DNA of 64,000 bases from Bacteroidota bacterium (GTDB lineage Bacteria > Bacteroidota > Bacteroidia > Bacteroidales > FEN-979), in contig JAPLDF010000068.1 in NCBI GenBank assembly GCA_026391835.1, positions 124,001-188,000 of the forward strand, given 5' to 3'. Below are positions 8,500-18,281 of the stretch, in pieces (the first letter of the stretch is position 1; every line of letters starts with the position of its first letter). The notes below the pieces were generated by a model. That model had not been told where the DNA came from, ran no database searches, and saw only the letters and a list, made by a program, of their open reading frames with translations. The position numbers and the translations under genes are program-made.

Positions 8500-9975
8500 T
8501 CAGGCCTGCCTGTTTCTTAAAGTGGCTGAAGAGGCGCCTCCAGCCGAATACTCCGGAGTGGTGACCTTCACTTTCCTGCCATCCAGGACTGCAAGCGCCT
8601 GGTCGATATCTTTGATAATGTCATCGGGGTGTTCCACGCCGATGCAGAGCCTGATTAGGTTTGCAGGGATGCAGGCCAGTTTTCGCCCCTCCTCCCCCTG
8701 CTGGGCGTGGGTTGAAATTGCAGGGATGGTTGCCACCGATTTGATCCTTCCCAGGTCGGTGGCACGCCAGATGCGGGTAAATGCATTAAATACATCACGG
8801 GTTTGTTTTGCATCCCCTTTTATGTTGAATGACATCAAATGCCCGTACCGGTTCACCTTTGTGCCGTACTGGTCGTCGTATTCCGAATCAACCAGGTACA
8901 TGTAATCCGACGCCAGGCTGTGCAGGGCGTCTGTTTCCAGTCCAAGGTAGTCAACCTTTTCCACATGCCGGTGCTGCTCAAGGTACTGCGCAACCTTCAT
9001 GGTGCTGCGGCTCATGTGGTCCATCCGCATGCGGATCGTGCGGATGTCGTTCAGGGCGAGCACAGCATTCATGGGGGAAATATTTGGACCATTGTCGCGG
9101 TTGGGCAGCAATTTGAGCCAGGTGGCGAAATCGGCCTTCATCTCCGGGTTGTCAATGTTCGAGACCAGGTTTTTCCGGGAAATCACCGCCCCTGAAATTC
9201 CAAATCCGCTGGTGGCAAGTGATTTGGTGACCGACTGCACCACGATGTCGGCCCCGTGTTCAATTGGCCGCAGCAACGCCGGTGTGGCCACCGTTGAATC
9301 AATGATCAGCGGGAGCCCGTATTTATGGGCCAGGGCGGCAACTTTTTCAAGATCAAAAAATGCCTGGCAGGGGTTGCTCGGCATCTCTCCATAAAGGAAG
9401 CGTGTATTTTCGTCGATCAGTGATTCCCATTCGGCAAGATCGGTCGAATGACAAACTTTTCGCCATTCAACATCCCTGTCATGGTGCTTTCGCATGGAAA
9501 ACTGCTGGTAGGTTCCGCCGTAAACCTGCGCCGTGGCCACAAAATTCATCGGGGCCTTCGGGTTTCGCGGATCAACCACCAGGAAAGGATCCACCGCGCT
9601 CTGGATGGCTGCCATCCCGGATGAAGTGGCAATACACGATGTCTCCACATCCGAACCGTAGCCGTCCAGCAGGGCAAGCACACCTTCGAGATAATACATG
9701 GTGGGGTTGGCAATGCGGGAGTAACACCACGTTGGTATCCTGTACCCCAGGGCAGCCTCCATTTCATCGGCATCACGATATGCCTGCGATGTTGACATAT
9801 ACACCGGTTCAACAATTGATCCCTGGTTGAAATCAAGCGCCTCCTGCATGGAGTAAATGCCGTGGGTGGCGATGGTGTCGAACCGGCATTGTTTCATCTG
9901 CTCCCGGTAATCCCGGTGCCATTGCGCCGCACGTTTCGCTGCTTCCAGATAATGATCCATTCCGGTTGTTTCCAT
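8500..9975 (-). CDS. Long PLP-dependent trans-sulfuration family enzyme
   Basis: The 491-residue protein is about 90 residues longer than typical family members because of an N-terminal extension of some 45 residues and insertions around residues 130-180. Core residues are present: YSR (Y85, R87), SSGMAAI, the stacking tyrosine in QVYGG (Y152), D226 in LIIDST and the Schiff-base lysine K251 in SVTKS. Substrate cannot be read from sequence; gamma-lyase or acyl-homoserine sulfhydrylase activity are the family options. It has its own promoter and a 110-bp gap separates it from the sulfhydrylase gene that follows on the same strand. Confidence 0.8.
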   Translation of the reverse strand: METTGMDHYLEAAKRAAQWHRDYREQMKQCRFDTIATHGIYSMQEALDFNQGSIVEPVYMSTSQAYRDADEMEAALGYRIPTWCYSRIANPTMYYLEGVLALLDGYGSDVETSCIATSSGMAAIQSAVDPFLVVDPRNPKAPMNFVATAQVYGGTYQQFSMRKHHDRDVEWRKVCHSTDLAEWESLIDENTRFLYGEMPSNPCQAFFDLEKVAALAHKYGLPLIIDSTVATPALLRPIEHGADIVVQSVTKSLATSGFGISGAVISRKNLVSNIDNPEMKADFATWLKLLPNRDNGPNISPMNAVLALNDIRTIRMRMDHMSRSTMKVAQYLEQHRHVEKVDYLGLETDALHSLASDYMYLVDSEYDDQYGTKVNRYGHLMSFNIKGDAKQTRDVFNAFTRIWRATDLGRIKSVATIPAISTHAQQGEEGRKLACIPANLIRLCIGVEHPDDIIKDIDQALAVLDGRKVKVTTPEYSAGGASSATLRNRQA

Positions 9976-10029
9976 AAAGAGGCGATTTTGGATTTTGGTT
10001 TTAATAAGTCGATGAGGCTAACATGCAAT

Positions 10030-10060
10030 CAAAATTATAAAAAACATATAAACAATACAA
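10030..10060 (-). promoter_or_regulatory. Promoter of the long trans-sulfuration gene
   Basis: Reading leftward, TTG (10060-10058) and TAATTTTG (10037-10030) are 20 bp apart, a good -33/-7 pair. A 10-bp palindrome AACTTAAGTT lies just upstream at 10064-10073 and could be an operator. Confidence 0.55.
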
Positions 10061-10174
10061 CTTAACTTAAGTTTATCTTTTTATATGTCAACGTTGAATG
10101 AATATGGAATTCAGGTAATTTCTTTGTTACTTTGCCCGTTTATTTATTGAACCTTATCCTTGAGGCATCCAACC

Positions 10175-11617
10175 ATGAAAAGAAATTATATTAAAACACC
10201 GGCAATACTGATCCTTGCAGTTGCCATGCTGATTTCCCTGGCCGGCCGGGCCCAGGAAGGCAAGACGATGAAAATGCTCAAAGGAACCTGGTCGGGTACC
10301 CTTAAAATTCAATCCAAACAACTCCGGCTGGTCATGAACATCTCATCCGATGAAGCCGACAGCCTCAACGTCACCTTCGACAGCCCCGACCAGGGCGTGA
10401 TGGACCTGCCGACCAGCAAAGTAGTGCTGGCGGATAACCTGTTGACTGTTGAAGCACATGGCATCGGCGGTGAATTTACAGGCAAGGTCAATAAAACGAA
10501 TGATTCCATCCCTGGCTCATGGAAGCAGGGTGGCATGTCATTCCCGATTGTCATGGTGAGGGAGGGAAAAAGAGTTACCATGAACCGTCCGCAGGAGCCG
10601 AAACCACCCTTCCCGTATCGCATTGAGGAGGTGACATTTCCCAATGTTGCAGGCGGCTTTGAACTTTCTGGAACATTGACACTTCCGGAAAAGACGGGAA
10701 CATTCGCGGCAGCAATCCTCATTACCGGCTCAGGTCCGCAAAACCGTGATGAAGAGTTGCTCGGGCACAAAACCTTCCTGGTGCTTGCCGACTACCTGAC
10801 ACGCCTGGGATTTGCCGTATTGCGCTATGACGATCGCGGCGTTGGAAAGTCAAAAGGGGAATTTAAAACCGCCACTTCCCTCGATTTTGCAACCGATGCC
10901 GAGGCTGCTTTCTCCTTTTTGAAGAAACACACGGAGATCGACTCAGCAAAGATTGGTTTTATCGGCCACAGTGAAGGAGGACTTATCGCACCGATTGTTG
11001 CTTCCCGTCGCCGGGATGTCGCCTTTGTGGTGCTGATGGCCGGTCCCGGAGTGACGGGAGAACAAATTCTCCTGCTCCAGTCGGCCCTCATCTCCAAAAC
11101 CGAAGGTGAGGACGAGAAAAGTATCAAACAGAATGAAAAACTCAGCAAAGAGATGTACGCTGTGCTGAAAAAGAACAGCGACGATACAAAGGCCGGTCAG
11201 AAACTCAGGCTGCTTATTGCCGATTTCGACAAAAAGAACGTGAAAGATGCAAACTACCACCCCATGACGGAGGAGGAACTCAATGCCCAGGTTGCCAGCC
11301 TGACCTCACCATGGTTCCGCTGCTTTCTTACCCTAAACCCTGAAGTGTATTTATCGAAGGTTACCTGCCCGTTCCTTGCAATCAACGGGAGCCTTGACCT
11401 GCAGGTTCCGCCAAAAGAGAACCTGGAAGCCATTGAAAAAGCCCTGATCTTCGGAGGAAATTCATCCTATGTGGTCGAAGAACTTCCCGAACTGAACCAT
11501 CTTTTCCAGACAGCGACCACAGGCAGCCCGACAGAATATGTCAAAATTGAAGAAACCATTTCCCCGACAGCTTTGGGGCTGATAGGGAAATGGCTTCAGA
11601 ACAATGTTGGACGGTAA
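10175..11617 (+). CDS. Exported alpha/beta hydrolase
   Basis: The 480-residue protein has a signal peptide (about 1-26, ending near GRAQ), an N-terminal beta-rich domain (about 30-140) and an alpha/beta hydrolase domain (150-480). The catalytic triad is visible: S266 in GHSEGG, D408 in NGSLD and H442 in ELNHLF. The family acts as periplasmic esterases or peptidases of broad or unknown substrate. The open frame extends to a TTG at 10160, but the ATG at 10175 gives a normal signal peptide and is preferred. The gene is convergent with the next, with a 30-bp gap. Confidence 0.85.
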   Translation: MKRNYIKTPAILILAVAMLISLAGRAQEGKTMKMLKGTWSGTLKIQSKQLRLVMNISSDEADSLNVTFDSPDQGVMDLPTSKVVLADNLLTVEAHGIGGEFTGKVNKTNDSIPGSWKQGGMSFPIVMVREGKRVTMNRPQEPKPPFPYRIEEVTFPNVAGGFELSGTLTLPEKTGTFAAAILITGSGPQNRDEELLGHKTFLVLADYLTRLGFAVLRYDDRGVGKSKGEFKTATSLDFATDAEAAFSFLKKHTEIDSAKIGFIGHSEGGLIAPIVASRRRDVAFVVLMAGPGVTGEQILLLQSALISKTEGEDEKSIKQNEKLSKEMYAVLKKNSDDTKAGQKLRLLIADFDKKNVKDANYHPMTEEELNAQVASLTSPWFRCFLTLNPEVYLSKVTCPFLAINGSLDLQVPPKENLEAIEKALIFGGNSSYVVEELPELNHLFQTATTGSPTEYVKIEETISPTALGLIGKWLQNNVGR

Positions 11618-11647
11618 CAGAAACTGGGTTCCTTACGATTCCGTCTT

Positions 11648-13750
11648 TTACTTTTGGATGCTCATTTTCCGGGTGTCGATGACCCTGCCGCCGCTTACCA
11701 GGCGATAGAAGTACAACCCGCTGCCAAATGATGAAGTTGAAACAGTGATCTGGCCGGCACCGGCTTTTACAGGTTCCGTTACCAGTGTTTTCCCGGTGAT
11801 GTCGGAAATCTCAAGCACCATGTCACGATCTATCGAACCAAGGAGGATGGACGTTTCATTGCAGGCCGGATTCGGAAAATTCTGACCAAGAAATGCAGCA
11901 CGAACCGCCTCTTTATCATTGATGCCAACGCCATCCATAAACCAGTCATAGGTCTTCTTCAGCACATCATTTCTGATCGCTGCTGCCTGGACCATCTCAA
12001 GACCTACACCGAAATAAATAACCTTTGCCTGGTCCTTCGTTGATTTGACCGCACCGATTTTTGTCAGTGTTGTGTTGTAGTAGAATGCAGCCGTGGCATC
12101 CTGCACCGGGTTGATCTGGTCGGGGTACATGTTCCCGCCATAAACATCTACAATGGCTGAAGTAGCCACGGTGCCGTAAATCGGATCGAGGACGTTCGCC
12201 ACCAGTTTATTGTTGGCAGTGCCTCCGTCGTCGACAAAGGCAGCTTTCAGGTAATTCGTATAGAGATCCTGGGTTACGGGCGTGCCATGGCTTCCTGCTG
12301 CAGCACTCATAATGTCCCAGCCAATATCCTGTCCTGCAACAAGGAGGTTTTTCCCATTGTCTACAAATGACTTTACTGCGAGGGCTTCAGGATCGGTAAA
12401 GGCGGGGAATGTCCATGCCACGTTGTAAAATATGTTCACGATCTCGGTAAGGACGCCTGCAGTTTTAGCCTGTACGAAGAGGTTTGATTTCATTACAGCA
12501 AGATGATCACAACCGGCAGCTTTCAAACCGGCAATATATACATCCGAGTGGAGTGTGGCATTGTTGTCGCCGGCAGCATTCACAATCAAGGTGTTCACAT
12601 TCGAAATCACATGGGCTGTAAAATATTTAACCGGGGCATTGGGCTTGTTAACAGAGGAGAGTTCAAAGGTAAAATCTTCGAAACCGGCAGTATCGCCGGG
12701 AGTGACCTGGAGGGTGAGCGATTTTGGGGTTCCTTTGACAAGATTTACGACAGTACTGTCGGTAAACGTCAGTCCATCAATTACAAAACTCGAACTCCAG
12801 CCGGCAGGCGGCGCTGAAACCAGCTTGATTTTGAAAGGTTCCGTACCCGCTATGTTGCTGTTGGCGGCCAGGTTAAAACTGGTCATCAGGCTGGGCTGGC
12901 CGAGTTTCATGACACTGTCGGAAGTGCTGATATCGCCCACATACAGGTTGGTGCCATCAATAACCGGAACAACATCGCCGGAAAGGATTTCCTGGTGCCC
13001 TTCGGCAACGGAAACAGCAATTTCGCAATTTTCAACTACGCAGGGAATATTGTTGTAAGCTGCCGGGATGATGTAAGTATACGTTTTTTCAACAAGCGAC
13101 CCCTGGGTGGTGGTGGTCACTGCATCACCCCATTGCCCGGTGATCAGGTAGCGAAGCATCTCCATATGTTCATAATTGCTTCCTGCACCGCCGCCTGTCT
13201 GCGGACCAAAAACATGATTCTGGATGAGCGCCACATTGATGTAATTGGTTGGCACGGCACTGTTGGCGGTGTAATACAACTCGACATGAACTGTCACCTC
13301 GCGGGTGGCGGCATTAAACGATGACTCAACCCCAACGTTTACCGGTGAGGGCTGCTGCAGGATGATTTCGGAACTGGAAGTCCAGTCTCCGCGGCCCAGG
13401 GCGGTAGTTGTTCCAATAAAAACATGTCTGTTTACGGTCCCTGAAGGATACCCTGTAAGCGCGGTTTGACCGGCAAGCGCATCACCGAAAGGCGTACGGT
13501 AATCGGGCTCCCCTGTATTGGGTGTGGCAAAAGAGCCCTGGTGAATGGCAATAACCACAGCTCTCCCAGGGTGATTGGCCAGGATGGCCGCCGAAATCGC
13601 ATGCCCTTCGGGGCAGTACTGGCAATGGATTCCTGTATATTCTTCCAACACAATGTTCTTGTTGAGCGGTTGTGTTGTTACGAGTGTTTGCGATTGTGCA
13701 GCAAAAAGGCCTGCTGCAAAGATCAATAAGGTTGTAAAGATTTTTTTCAT
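11648..13750 (-). CDS. T9SS-exported protein with N-terminal Omp28-like CxxC domain
   Basis: The 700-residue protein has a signal peptide (1-21), then a domain resembling Omp28-family outer-membrane proteins, with a thioredoxin-like C43-Q-Y-C46 motif in a TGIHCQYCPEG context and a following QGSFATPNTG region. The middle part (about 260-620) is beta-rich and not recognised in detail. The C-terminal ~80 residues are a type A sorting domain (NFPNPACNETSI at the start, GLYFYRL and DTRKMSIQK at the end), so the protein should cross the outer membrane by T9SS and be anchored or released at the surface. The function is not known. A thiol-redox role is suggested only by the CxxC pair. Confidence 0.85.
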   Translation of the reverse strand: MKKIFTTLLIFAAGLFAAQSQTLVTTQPLNKNIVLEEYTGIHCQYCPEGHAISAAILANHPGRAVVIAIHQGSFATPNTGEPDYRTPFGDALAGQTALTGYPSGTVNRHVFIGTTTALGRGDWTSSSEIILQQPSPVNVGVESSFNAATREVTVHVELYYTANSAVPTNYINVALIQNHVFGPQTGGGAGSNYEHMEMLRYLITGQWGDAVTTTTQGSLVEKTYTYIIPAAYNNIPCVVENCEIAVSVAEGHQEILSGDVVPVIDGTNLYVGDISTSDSVMKLGQPSLMTSFNLAANSNIAGTEPFKIKLVSAPPAGWSSSFVIDGLTFTDSTVVNLVKGTPKSLTLQVTPGDTAGFEDFTFELSSVNKPNAPVKYFTAHVISNVNTLIVNAAGDNNATLHSDVYIAGLKAAGCDHLAVMKSNLFVQAKTAGVLTEIVNIFYNVAWTFPAFTDPEALAVKSFVDNGKNLLVAGQDIGWDIMSAAAGSHGTPVTQDLYTNYLKAAFVDDGGTANNKLVANVLDPIYGTVATSAIVDVYGGNMYPDQINPVQDATAAFYYNTTLTKIGAVKSTKDQAKVIYFGVGLEMVQAAAIRNDVLKKTYDWFMDGVGINDKEAVRAAFLGQNFPNPACNETSILLGSIDRDMVLEISDITGKTLVTEPVKAGAGQITVSTSSFGSGLYFYRLVSGGRVIDTRKMSIQK

Positions 13751-13783
13751 GGTTTCCGGATTAGGTTAAAACTTATCATGTTA

Positions 13784-13791
13784 CAAATATA
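13784..13791 (-). promoter_or_regulatory. Putative -7 element of the Omp28-like T9SS gene
   Basis: CAAATATA on the plus strand reads TATATTTG leftward, about 34 bp before the start codon at 13750. No -33 element is evident. Confidence 0.4.
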
Positions 13792-13889
13792 TGCAAAATT
13801 GAATGTCTATTTTGTGAAGTGTTGCCCCTGCAGGAAATTTTTTCCGATACCCCCGGCAAAATCGGAGCAGGCGGGTGTTGATTTATCCA

Positions 13890-13897
13890 TATCTTTG
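13890..13897 (+). promoter_or_regulatory. Putative -7 element of purB
   Basis: TATCTTTG matches TAnnTTTG 90 bp before the purB start. The leader would contain a TTTTTAA triple repeat (13958-13980). A -33 element is not clear. Confidence 0.4.
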
Positions 13898-13986
13898 CTA
13901 AGCGTATCTATGGGAATGGGCCAGTGACCGGTGACATGTCACCTCATGCCTGATCGTAATTTTTAATTTTTAATTTTTAAGCTGTT

Positions 13987-15339
13987 ATGGATCTTCCTTT
14001 GAACGCCGTCTCCCCCATTGATGGCCGTTATCACACCATTACGGAACCTTTGGCTGCATTTTTCTCTGAAGGAGCCATCATACGGTACCGTGTGCTGGTC
14101 GAGGTGGAGTATTTCATCGCCTTGTGCCGCATCCCGCTGCCGGAATTAAAAGGGTTCGACAAGAAGATGTTTCCAAAACTCCGGAACATCTACGAGAAGT
14201 TTGAACCGGAAGACGCCCTGAGAGTCAAGGAGATAGAAAAGGAAACAAACCATGATGTCAAGGCTGTCGAATATTTCCTGAAAGAGCAGTTCAGCCTTCT
14301 TGGCCTGGATCCGTTCAGGGAATTTATCCATTTCGGGCTTACCTCCCAGGATATTAACAACACGGCTTTCCCGCTGGCGATGCGCGATGCGTACCGCGAC
14401 ATCCTGGAACCTGCACTTGAAACGATCTACGGGGACCTGCTGGAGCGGTCGATGCAGTGGAACCATGTTCCGATGCTTGCCCGCACCCATGGGCAGCCTG
14501 CTTCTCCCACCACTGTCGGCAAAGAACTTTATGTGTTTGTCGAGCGACTTGGGATGCAGCTGGCGCTCCTCGAAACGATCCCTGTCTCCGCCAAGCTCGG
14601 AGGGGCTACCGGAAACTTCAATGCACACCTGGCAGCTTATCCCCGTATCGACTGGGTCAAATTCGCCAACAAGTTCATCAATGATACCCTTGGTCTCGAA
14701 CGTTGCCAAACCACGACGCAGATTGAACACTACGACAACATGGCGGCCTTTTTTGACAACCTCAAGCGCATCAATACCATCCTGATCGACCTCGACCGCG
14801 ATATGTGGAGCTATATTTCGATGGAATATTTCAAACAGAAAGTAAAGGCAACAGAAACCGGCTCATCCACCATGCCGCACAAGGTAAATCCCATCGATTT
14901 CGAAAATTCAGAGGGCAACCTTGGCCTGGCCAATGCAGTTTTTGAACACCTGTCGGAAAAACTACCCGTTTCCCGCCTGCAGCGCGACCTCACCGACTCC
15001 ACCGTAATCCGCAACATCGGGGTCCCCATGGCCCATTCGCTGATCGCGTACAAATCGTTGCTGAAAGGATTAAACAAACTGATTATCAACGAATCAAAAC
15101 TAAAAAAAGACCTTGATGAAAACTGGGCCGTTGTATCCGAAGCCATCCAAACCATTCTTCGCCGCGAAAACTACCCAAACCCCTATGAAGCATTGAAACT
15201 GCTCACCCGGGGCCAGGGGGGAATTACCCGGGCCACCCTCGTAAAGTTCATCGATGCCTTAAAAGTTACAAAGAAAGTAAAGGATGAACTTAAAGCCATC
15301 ACACCGGAAAATTATACCGGAATCATCCCAAATATTTAA
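13987..15339 (+). CDS. purB: Adenylosuccinate lyase
   Basis: The 450-residue enzyme of the fumarase/aspartase superfamily catalyses two fumarate-releasing steps of purine synthesis (SAICAR to AICAR, adenylosuccinate to AMP). The superfamily signature GSSTMPHKVNP occupies residues 292-302, with the catalytic serine at 293 or 294. The N-terminal SPIDGRY motif and the TSQDINNTA and ARTHGQPASPTT substrate loops are intact. The form resembles the E. coli type, which also begins with SPIDGRY. It is followed at 33 bp by a polysaccharide gene cluster, with no functional link apparent. Confidence 0.97.
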   Translation: MDLPLNAVSPIDGRYHTITEPLAAFFSEGAIIRYRVLVEVEYFIALCRIPLPELKGFDKKMFPKLRNIYEKFEPEDALRVKEIEKETNHDVKAVEYFLKEQFSLLGLDPFREFIHFGLTSQDINNTAFPLAMRDAYRDILEPALETIYGDLLERSMQWNHVPMLARTHGQPASPTTVGKELYVFVERLGMQLALLETIPVSAKLGGATGNFNAHLAAYPRIDWVKFANKFINDTLGLERCQTTTQIEHYDNMAAFFDNLKRINTILIDLDRDMWSYISMEYFKQKVKATETGSSTMPHKVNPIDFENSEGNLGLANAVFEHLSEKLPVSRLQRDLTDSTVIRNIGVPMAHSLIAYKSLLKGLNKLIINESKLKKDLDENWAVVSEAIQTILRRENYPNPYEALKLLTRGQGGITRATLVKFIDALKVTKKVKDELKAITPENYTGIIPNI

Positions 15340-15371
15340 CATTCAGCATTTCGCACATTTTATTTTAGTGA

Positions 15372-16946
15372 ATGACAAGCCTGGTTAACCCGAACAAGAT
15401 TTACGGCATTATAAAAAAGTCATGGAATGACCAGCCGCTGGTCATTATCATGGTTCTGGCCATTTTATTCCGCCTGCTCGCAGCCATCTTTGCAAAGGGC
15501 TGGGGGATGCTGGATGATCATTTCCTTGTGATCGAAGCACCCCAGTCATGGGTATATGGCAAAGATTATAATTCCTGGCTTCCCGGGGGGCAAAACAATG
15601 TCGGCCCGACCGGCCACAATTTTTTCTACCCTGGAATAAATTTCCTGCTGTTTACCCTCATGAAATGGATGTATATCGGCGATCCCCAGGTTAAAATGCT
15701 AATTGTTCGGATTTTACATGGAGCATTTTCGCTCATCACCGTCTATTACGGATACCGGATCGTTGAAACCCTTTCTGATAAAAAATCCGCAAGGCTGGCA
15801 GGGATCCTGCTTGCACTCTATTTCTTCATGCCATGGATCAGCGTGAGAAACCTCGTCGAGTCGGTCAGCATACCGTTCCTGATGCTGGGGTTCTGGCAAA
15901 TTATCAACCCCCGCAAAACCTCCGGACCATTCAGGTTATGGCTTCTTACGGGAATTTTATTCGGTCTTGCCACCGACGTGCGATACCAGTCGGTGCTCTT
16001 CCCTGTGGGCGTGTTTATTATCATCCTGTTTGAAAGAAAATGGAAGGAAGTTGCCGGCATGGCGACCGGGATGTTCTGCTCGTTCCTCCTGGTTCAAACA
16101 ACGATTGACGTGTCCATATGGGGATATCCTTTTGCAGAGTTCCTGGGGTATATCAAGGTAAATATCACCGACCGCAACTCCTATTTTAACCTGCCCTGGT
16201 ACAACTATTTTATCACCGTTGGCGGTATCCTGTTACCGCCCGTAAGCATATTTCTTCTCTACGGGTACATCCGCGGATGGAAGCGGTATTTCCTGCTCTT
16301 TTTCCCATCAGCCCTGTTTTTCGCGTTCCACTCTTTTTACCCGAACAAACAGGAAAGGTTCATCCTTCCTTTCGTTCCTTTTCTCATCATGCTCGGAACC
16401 ATGGGTTATTATCAATACATTGTACCCTCAGGCTTCTGGTCACAGCGGAAAAAACTGCTCCGGGCCTGCTGGATCTTCTTCTGGGTGATCAACATACTCC
16501 TGCTTTCGGGTTTAACCTTCATGTATTCGAAGCGCGCCCAGGTGGAATCGATGTATTATCTTTCAAGGTATCCTTACGTAGCAAATTATATTATTGAAGA
16601 TGCCGATGGGAATGTGCCCATGTCGCCAATCTTTTACACCGGGAAATGGCCCTGGCATCCCGAAAAAACGCCTACGGATACGACAATATACCAACGGGTT
16701 ACAGCCATTGCCGCACAGCCTAAGTTTTATCATCCGCAGTTCTTCCTGTTTACAGGCGACCGGAACCTCAGCAACCGGGTTGCTGCTGCTAAAAAAAGTT
16801 TCCCGCTCCTTGTCTACGAAACCACCATTGAACCGGGCTTTATTGACAAGCTCATGCACCGGTTAAACCCGGTTAACAAGGCGAACAACATTTATATTTA
16901 CAGGAACAGGGATTTCTATAAATCAAAAATAGAATCAGTAAACTGA
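15372..16946 (+). CDS. Membrane glycosyltransferase, GT22 (Alg9/PIG-B mannosyltransferase)-like
   Basis: The 524-residue integral membrane protein has roughly ten hydrophobic segments between residues 20 and 400 and a soluble C-terminal domain. After the first membrane segment it has the acidic loop GWGMLDDHFLV, the position where GT-C enzymes carry their catalytic DD or DE pair. The SFYPNKQERFILPF segment matches the HKE-RF motif of GT22 proteins (HKEERFL in eukaryotes). GT-C enzymes transfer sugars from lipid-linked donors on the outer face of the inner membrane. It heads a short polysaccharide cluster with an O-antigen ligase gene and a GT2 gene, so it probably builds a surface glycan. Confidence 0.75.
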   Translation: MTSLVNPNKIYGIIKKSWNDQPLVIIMVLAILFRLLAAIFAKGWGMLDDHFLVIEAPQSWVYGKDYNSWLPGGQNNVGPTGHNFFYPGINFLLFTLMKWMYIGDPQVKMLIVRILHGAFSLITVYYGYRIVETLSDKKSARLAGILLALYFFMPWISVRNLVESVSIPFLMLGFWQIINPRKTSGPFRLWLLTGILFGLATDVRYQSVLFPVGVFIIILFERKWKEVAGMATGMFCSFLLVQTTIDVSIWGYPFAEFLGYIKVNITDRNSYFNLPWYNYFITVGGILLPPVSIFLLYGYIRGWKRYFLLFFPSALFFAFHSFYPNKQERFILPFVPFLIMLGTMGYYQYIVPSGFWSQRKKLLRACWIFFWVINILLLSGLTFMYSKRAQVESMYYLSRYPYVANYIIEDADGNVPMSPIFYTGKWPWHPEKTPTDTTIYQRVTAIAAQPKFYHPQFFLFTGDRNLSNRVAAAKKSFPLLVYETTIEPGFIDKLMHRLNPVNKANNIYIYRNRDFYKSKIESVN

Positions 16947-16966
16947 GCCTTAGCTGTATATGAAAT

Positions 16967-18247
16967 ATGAACTTTGGTAAGATGGCACTGCTTAAAAACG
17001 AGATAACCACTGAAAGTGTTTTCCTGTATACCCTGTATGCCATTGCTTTTACTATACCTGTGTATGGACGGCTGATCCCGCTGCTGATCCTGGTTTTGGG
17101 AATAACCTGGCTTGTCCGGGGCAGGTATGTGCAAAATTTCCGGCTGATCTTCAAAGAGAAAAAACGTTTCCTGGTTTTCTCCCTGTCATTCATCTACCTG
17201 TTTTACCTGGTCGGCATGTTGTGGACCGACAACCTGGAATATGGCTGGTTCGACCTGGAGGTCAAGTTTTCCCTGTTGTTGTTTCCGCTCATTTTTTCCA
17301 TGTCCGGGTTGCCTTTGGTCAGTAAGCAGGAGACCGCAACAATTTTCAAATTTTTTATTGCCGGTTGTATTGCAGGCAGTCTCCTGCTGGTGGGGCATGC
17401 TTTTTACTGCAGTGCCGTTCTTCACCTGCCTGATTCTTTCTACTATTCCAAACTGGCATGGGCCTCGCATCCGTCGTATTATTCAATGTACCTGGCCTTT
17501 GCTGCTTCAAACATGCTCTATTTTCTTCTGATTCGCAGGGAAACAATAAAAAAGACGGAAACAGCCGCCTATGTCACGGCACTTGTTTTCTTTACGGTGA
17601 TGATCGTTTTATTAAGCTCAAAGGCCGGGCTCCTCATATGGGGCGCTGTAATAACTTTTTATACGTTCCTGCTGCTGGTCATAGTGAAAAACCGGCTGAA
17701 AGGTGTCCTGTTTTTCAGCATTGCCCTGGTGCTGTTGCTCCTCGCCCTGCAGCTTTTCCCGAATGTGGCAAACCGGGTTTCACAGGCCAAAAGAGATGTT
17801 TCGTCGGCGGATACCGTGGGGAATTCAAAACGGAGCACGGGTGAACGCATCATGATCTGGAACGCTTCGCTGGGGGTGGTCCGGGATAATTTCTTTTTTG
17901 GCGCCGGCACCGGCGATGTCAAGGATAAACTGATGGAGGGATACGCACAAACAAACTCACTGGCGGTACTGAAAGAACACCGCAATGCCCATAACCAGTT
18001 CGTCCAGACATGGATAGCACTCGGCGTGCTGGGATTTCTCCTGTTTGCATCCATGCTGGTGATACCGGCAATTATTTCCTGCCGGATGCGTTTCTATCCC
18101 TATTTCGCATTTTTATTCATCATGGCAATCAGCCTGTTTTTCGAATCAATGTTTGAAACACAGGCAGGGGTTGTGTTTTTTGCATTTTTCAACACCATTA
18201 TGTTTGGAGACCTGCTGTTTTCGTCACCTGAACCAGCTGTCTCTTAA
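16967..18247 (+). CDS. O-antigen ligase/polymerase family membrane protein (Wzy_C)
   Basis: The 426-residue protein has about ten to twelve membrane segments and the Wzy_C motif region: GERIMIW near residue 290, GAGTGD near 313-318 and A341-H342-N343 before FVQTWIALGVLG. These are the hallmark residues of the large periplasmic loop in WaaL and Wzy-type proteins, which join or polymerise undecaprenyl-linked glycans. Ligase and polymerase cannot be told apart from sequence. It lies 20 bp after the GT22-like gene. Confidence 0.85.
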   Translation: MNFGKMALLKNEITTESVFLYTLYAIAFTIPVYGRLIPLLILVLGITWLVRGRYVQNFRLIFKEKKRFLVFSLSFIYLFYLVGMLWTDNLEYGWFDLEVKFSLLLFPLIFSMSGLPLVSKQETATIFKFFIAGCIAGSLLLVGHAFYCSAVLHLPDSFYYSKLAWASHPSYYSMYLAFAASNMLYFLLIRRETIKKTETAAYVTALVFFTVMIVLLSSKAGLLIWGAVITFYTFLLLVIVKNRLKGVLFFSIALVLLLLALQLFPNVANRVSQAKRDVSSADTVGNSKRSTGERIMIWNASLGVVRDNFFFGAGTGDVKDKLMEGYAQTNSLAVLKEHRNAHNQFVQTWIALGVLGFLLFASMLVIPAIISCRMRFYPYFAFLFIMAISLFFESMFETQAGVVFFAFFNTIMFGDLLFSSPEPAVS

Positions 18248-18281
18248 GATTTTTTTTTCGCAATGTACCAACAAAATAATG

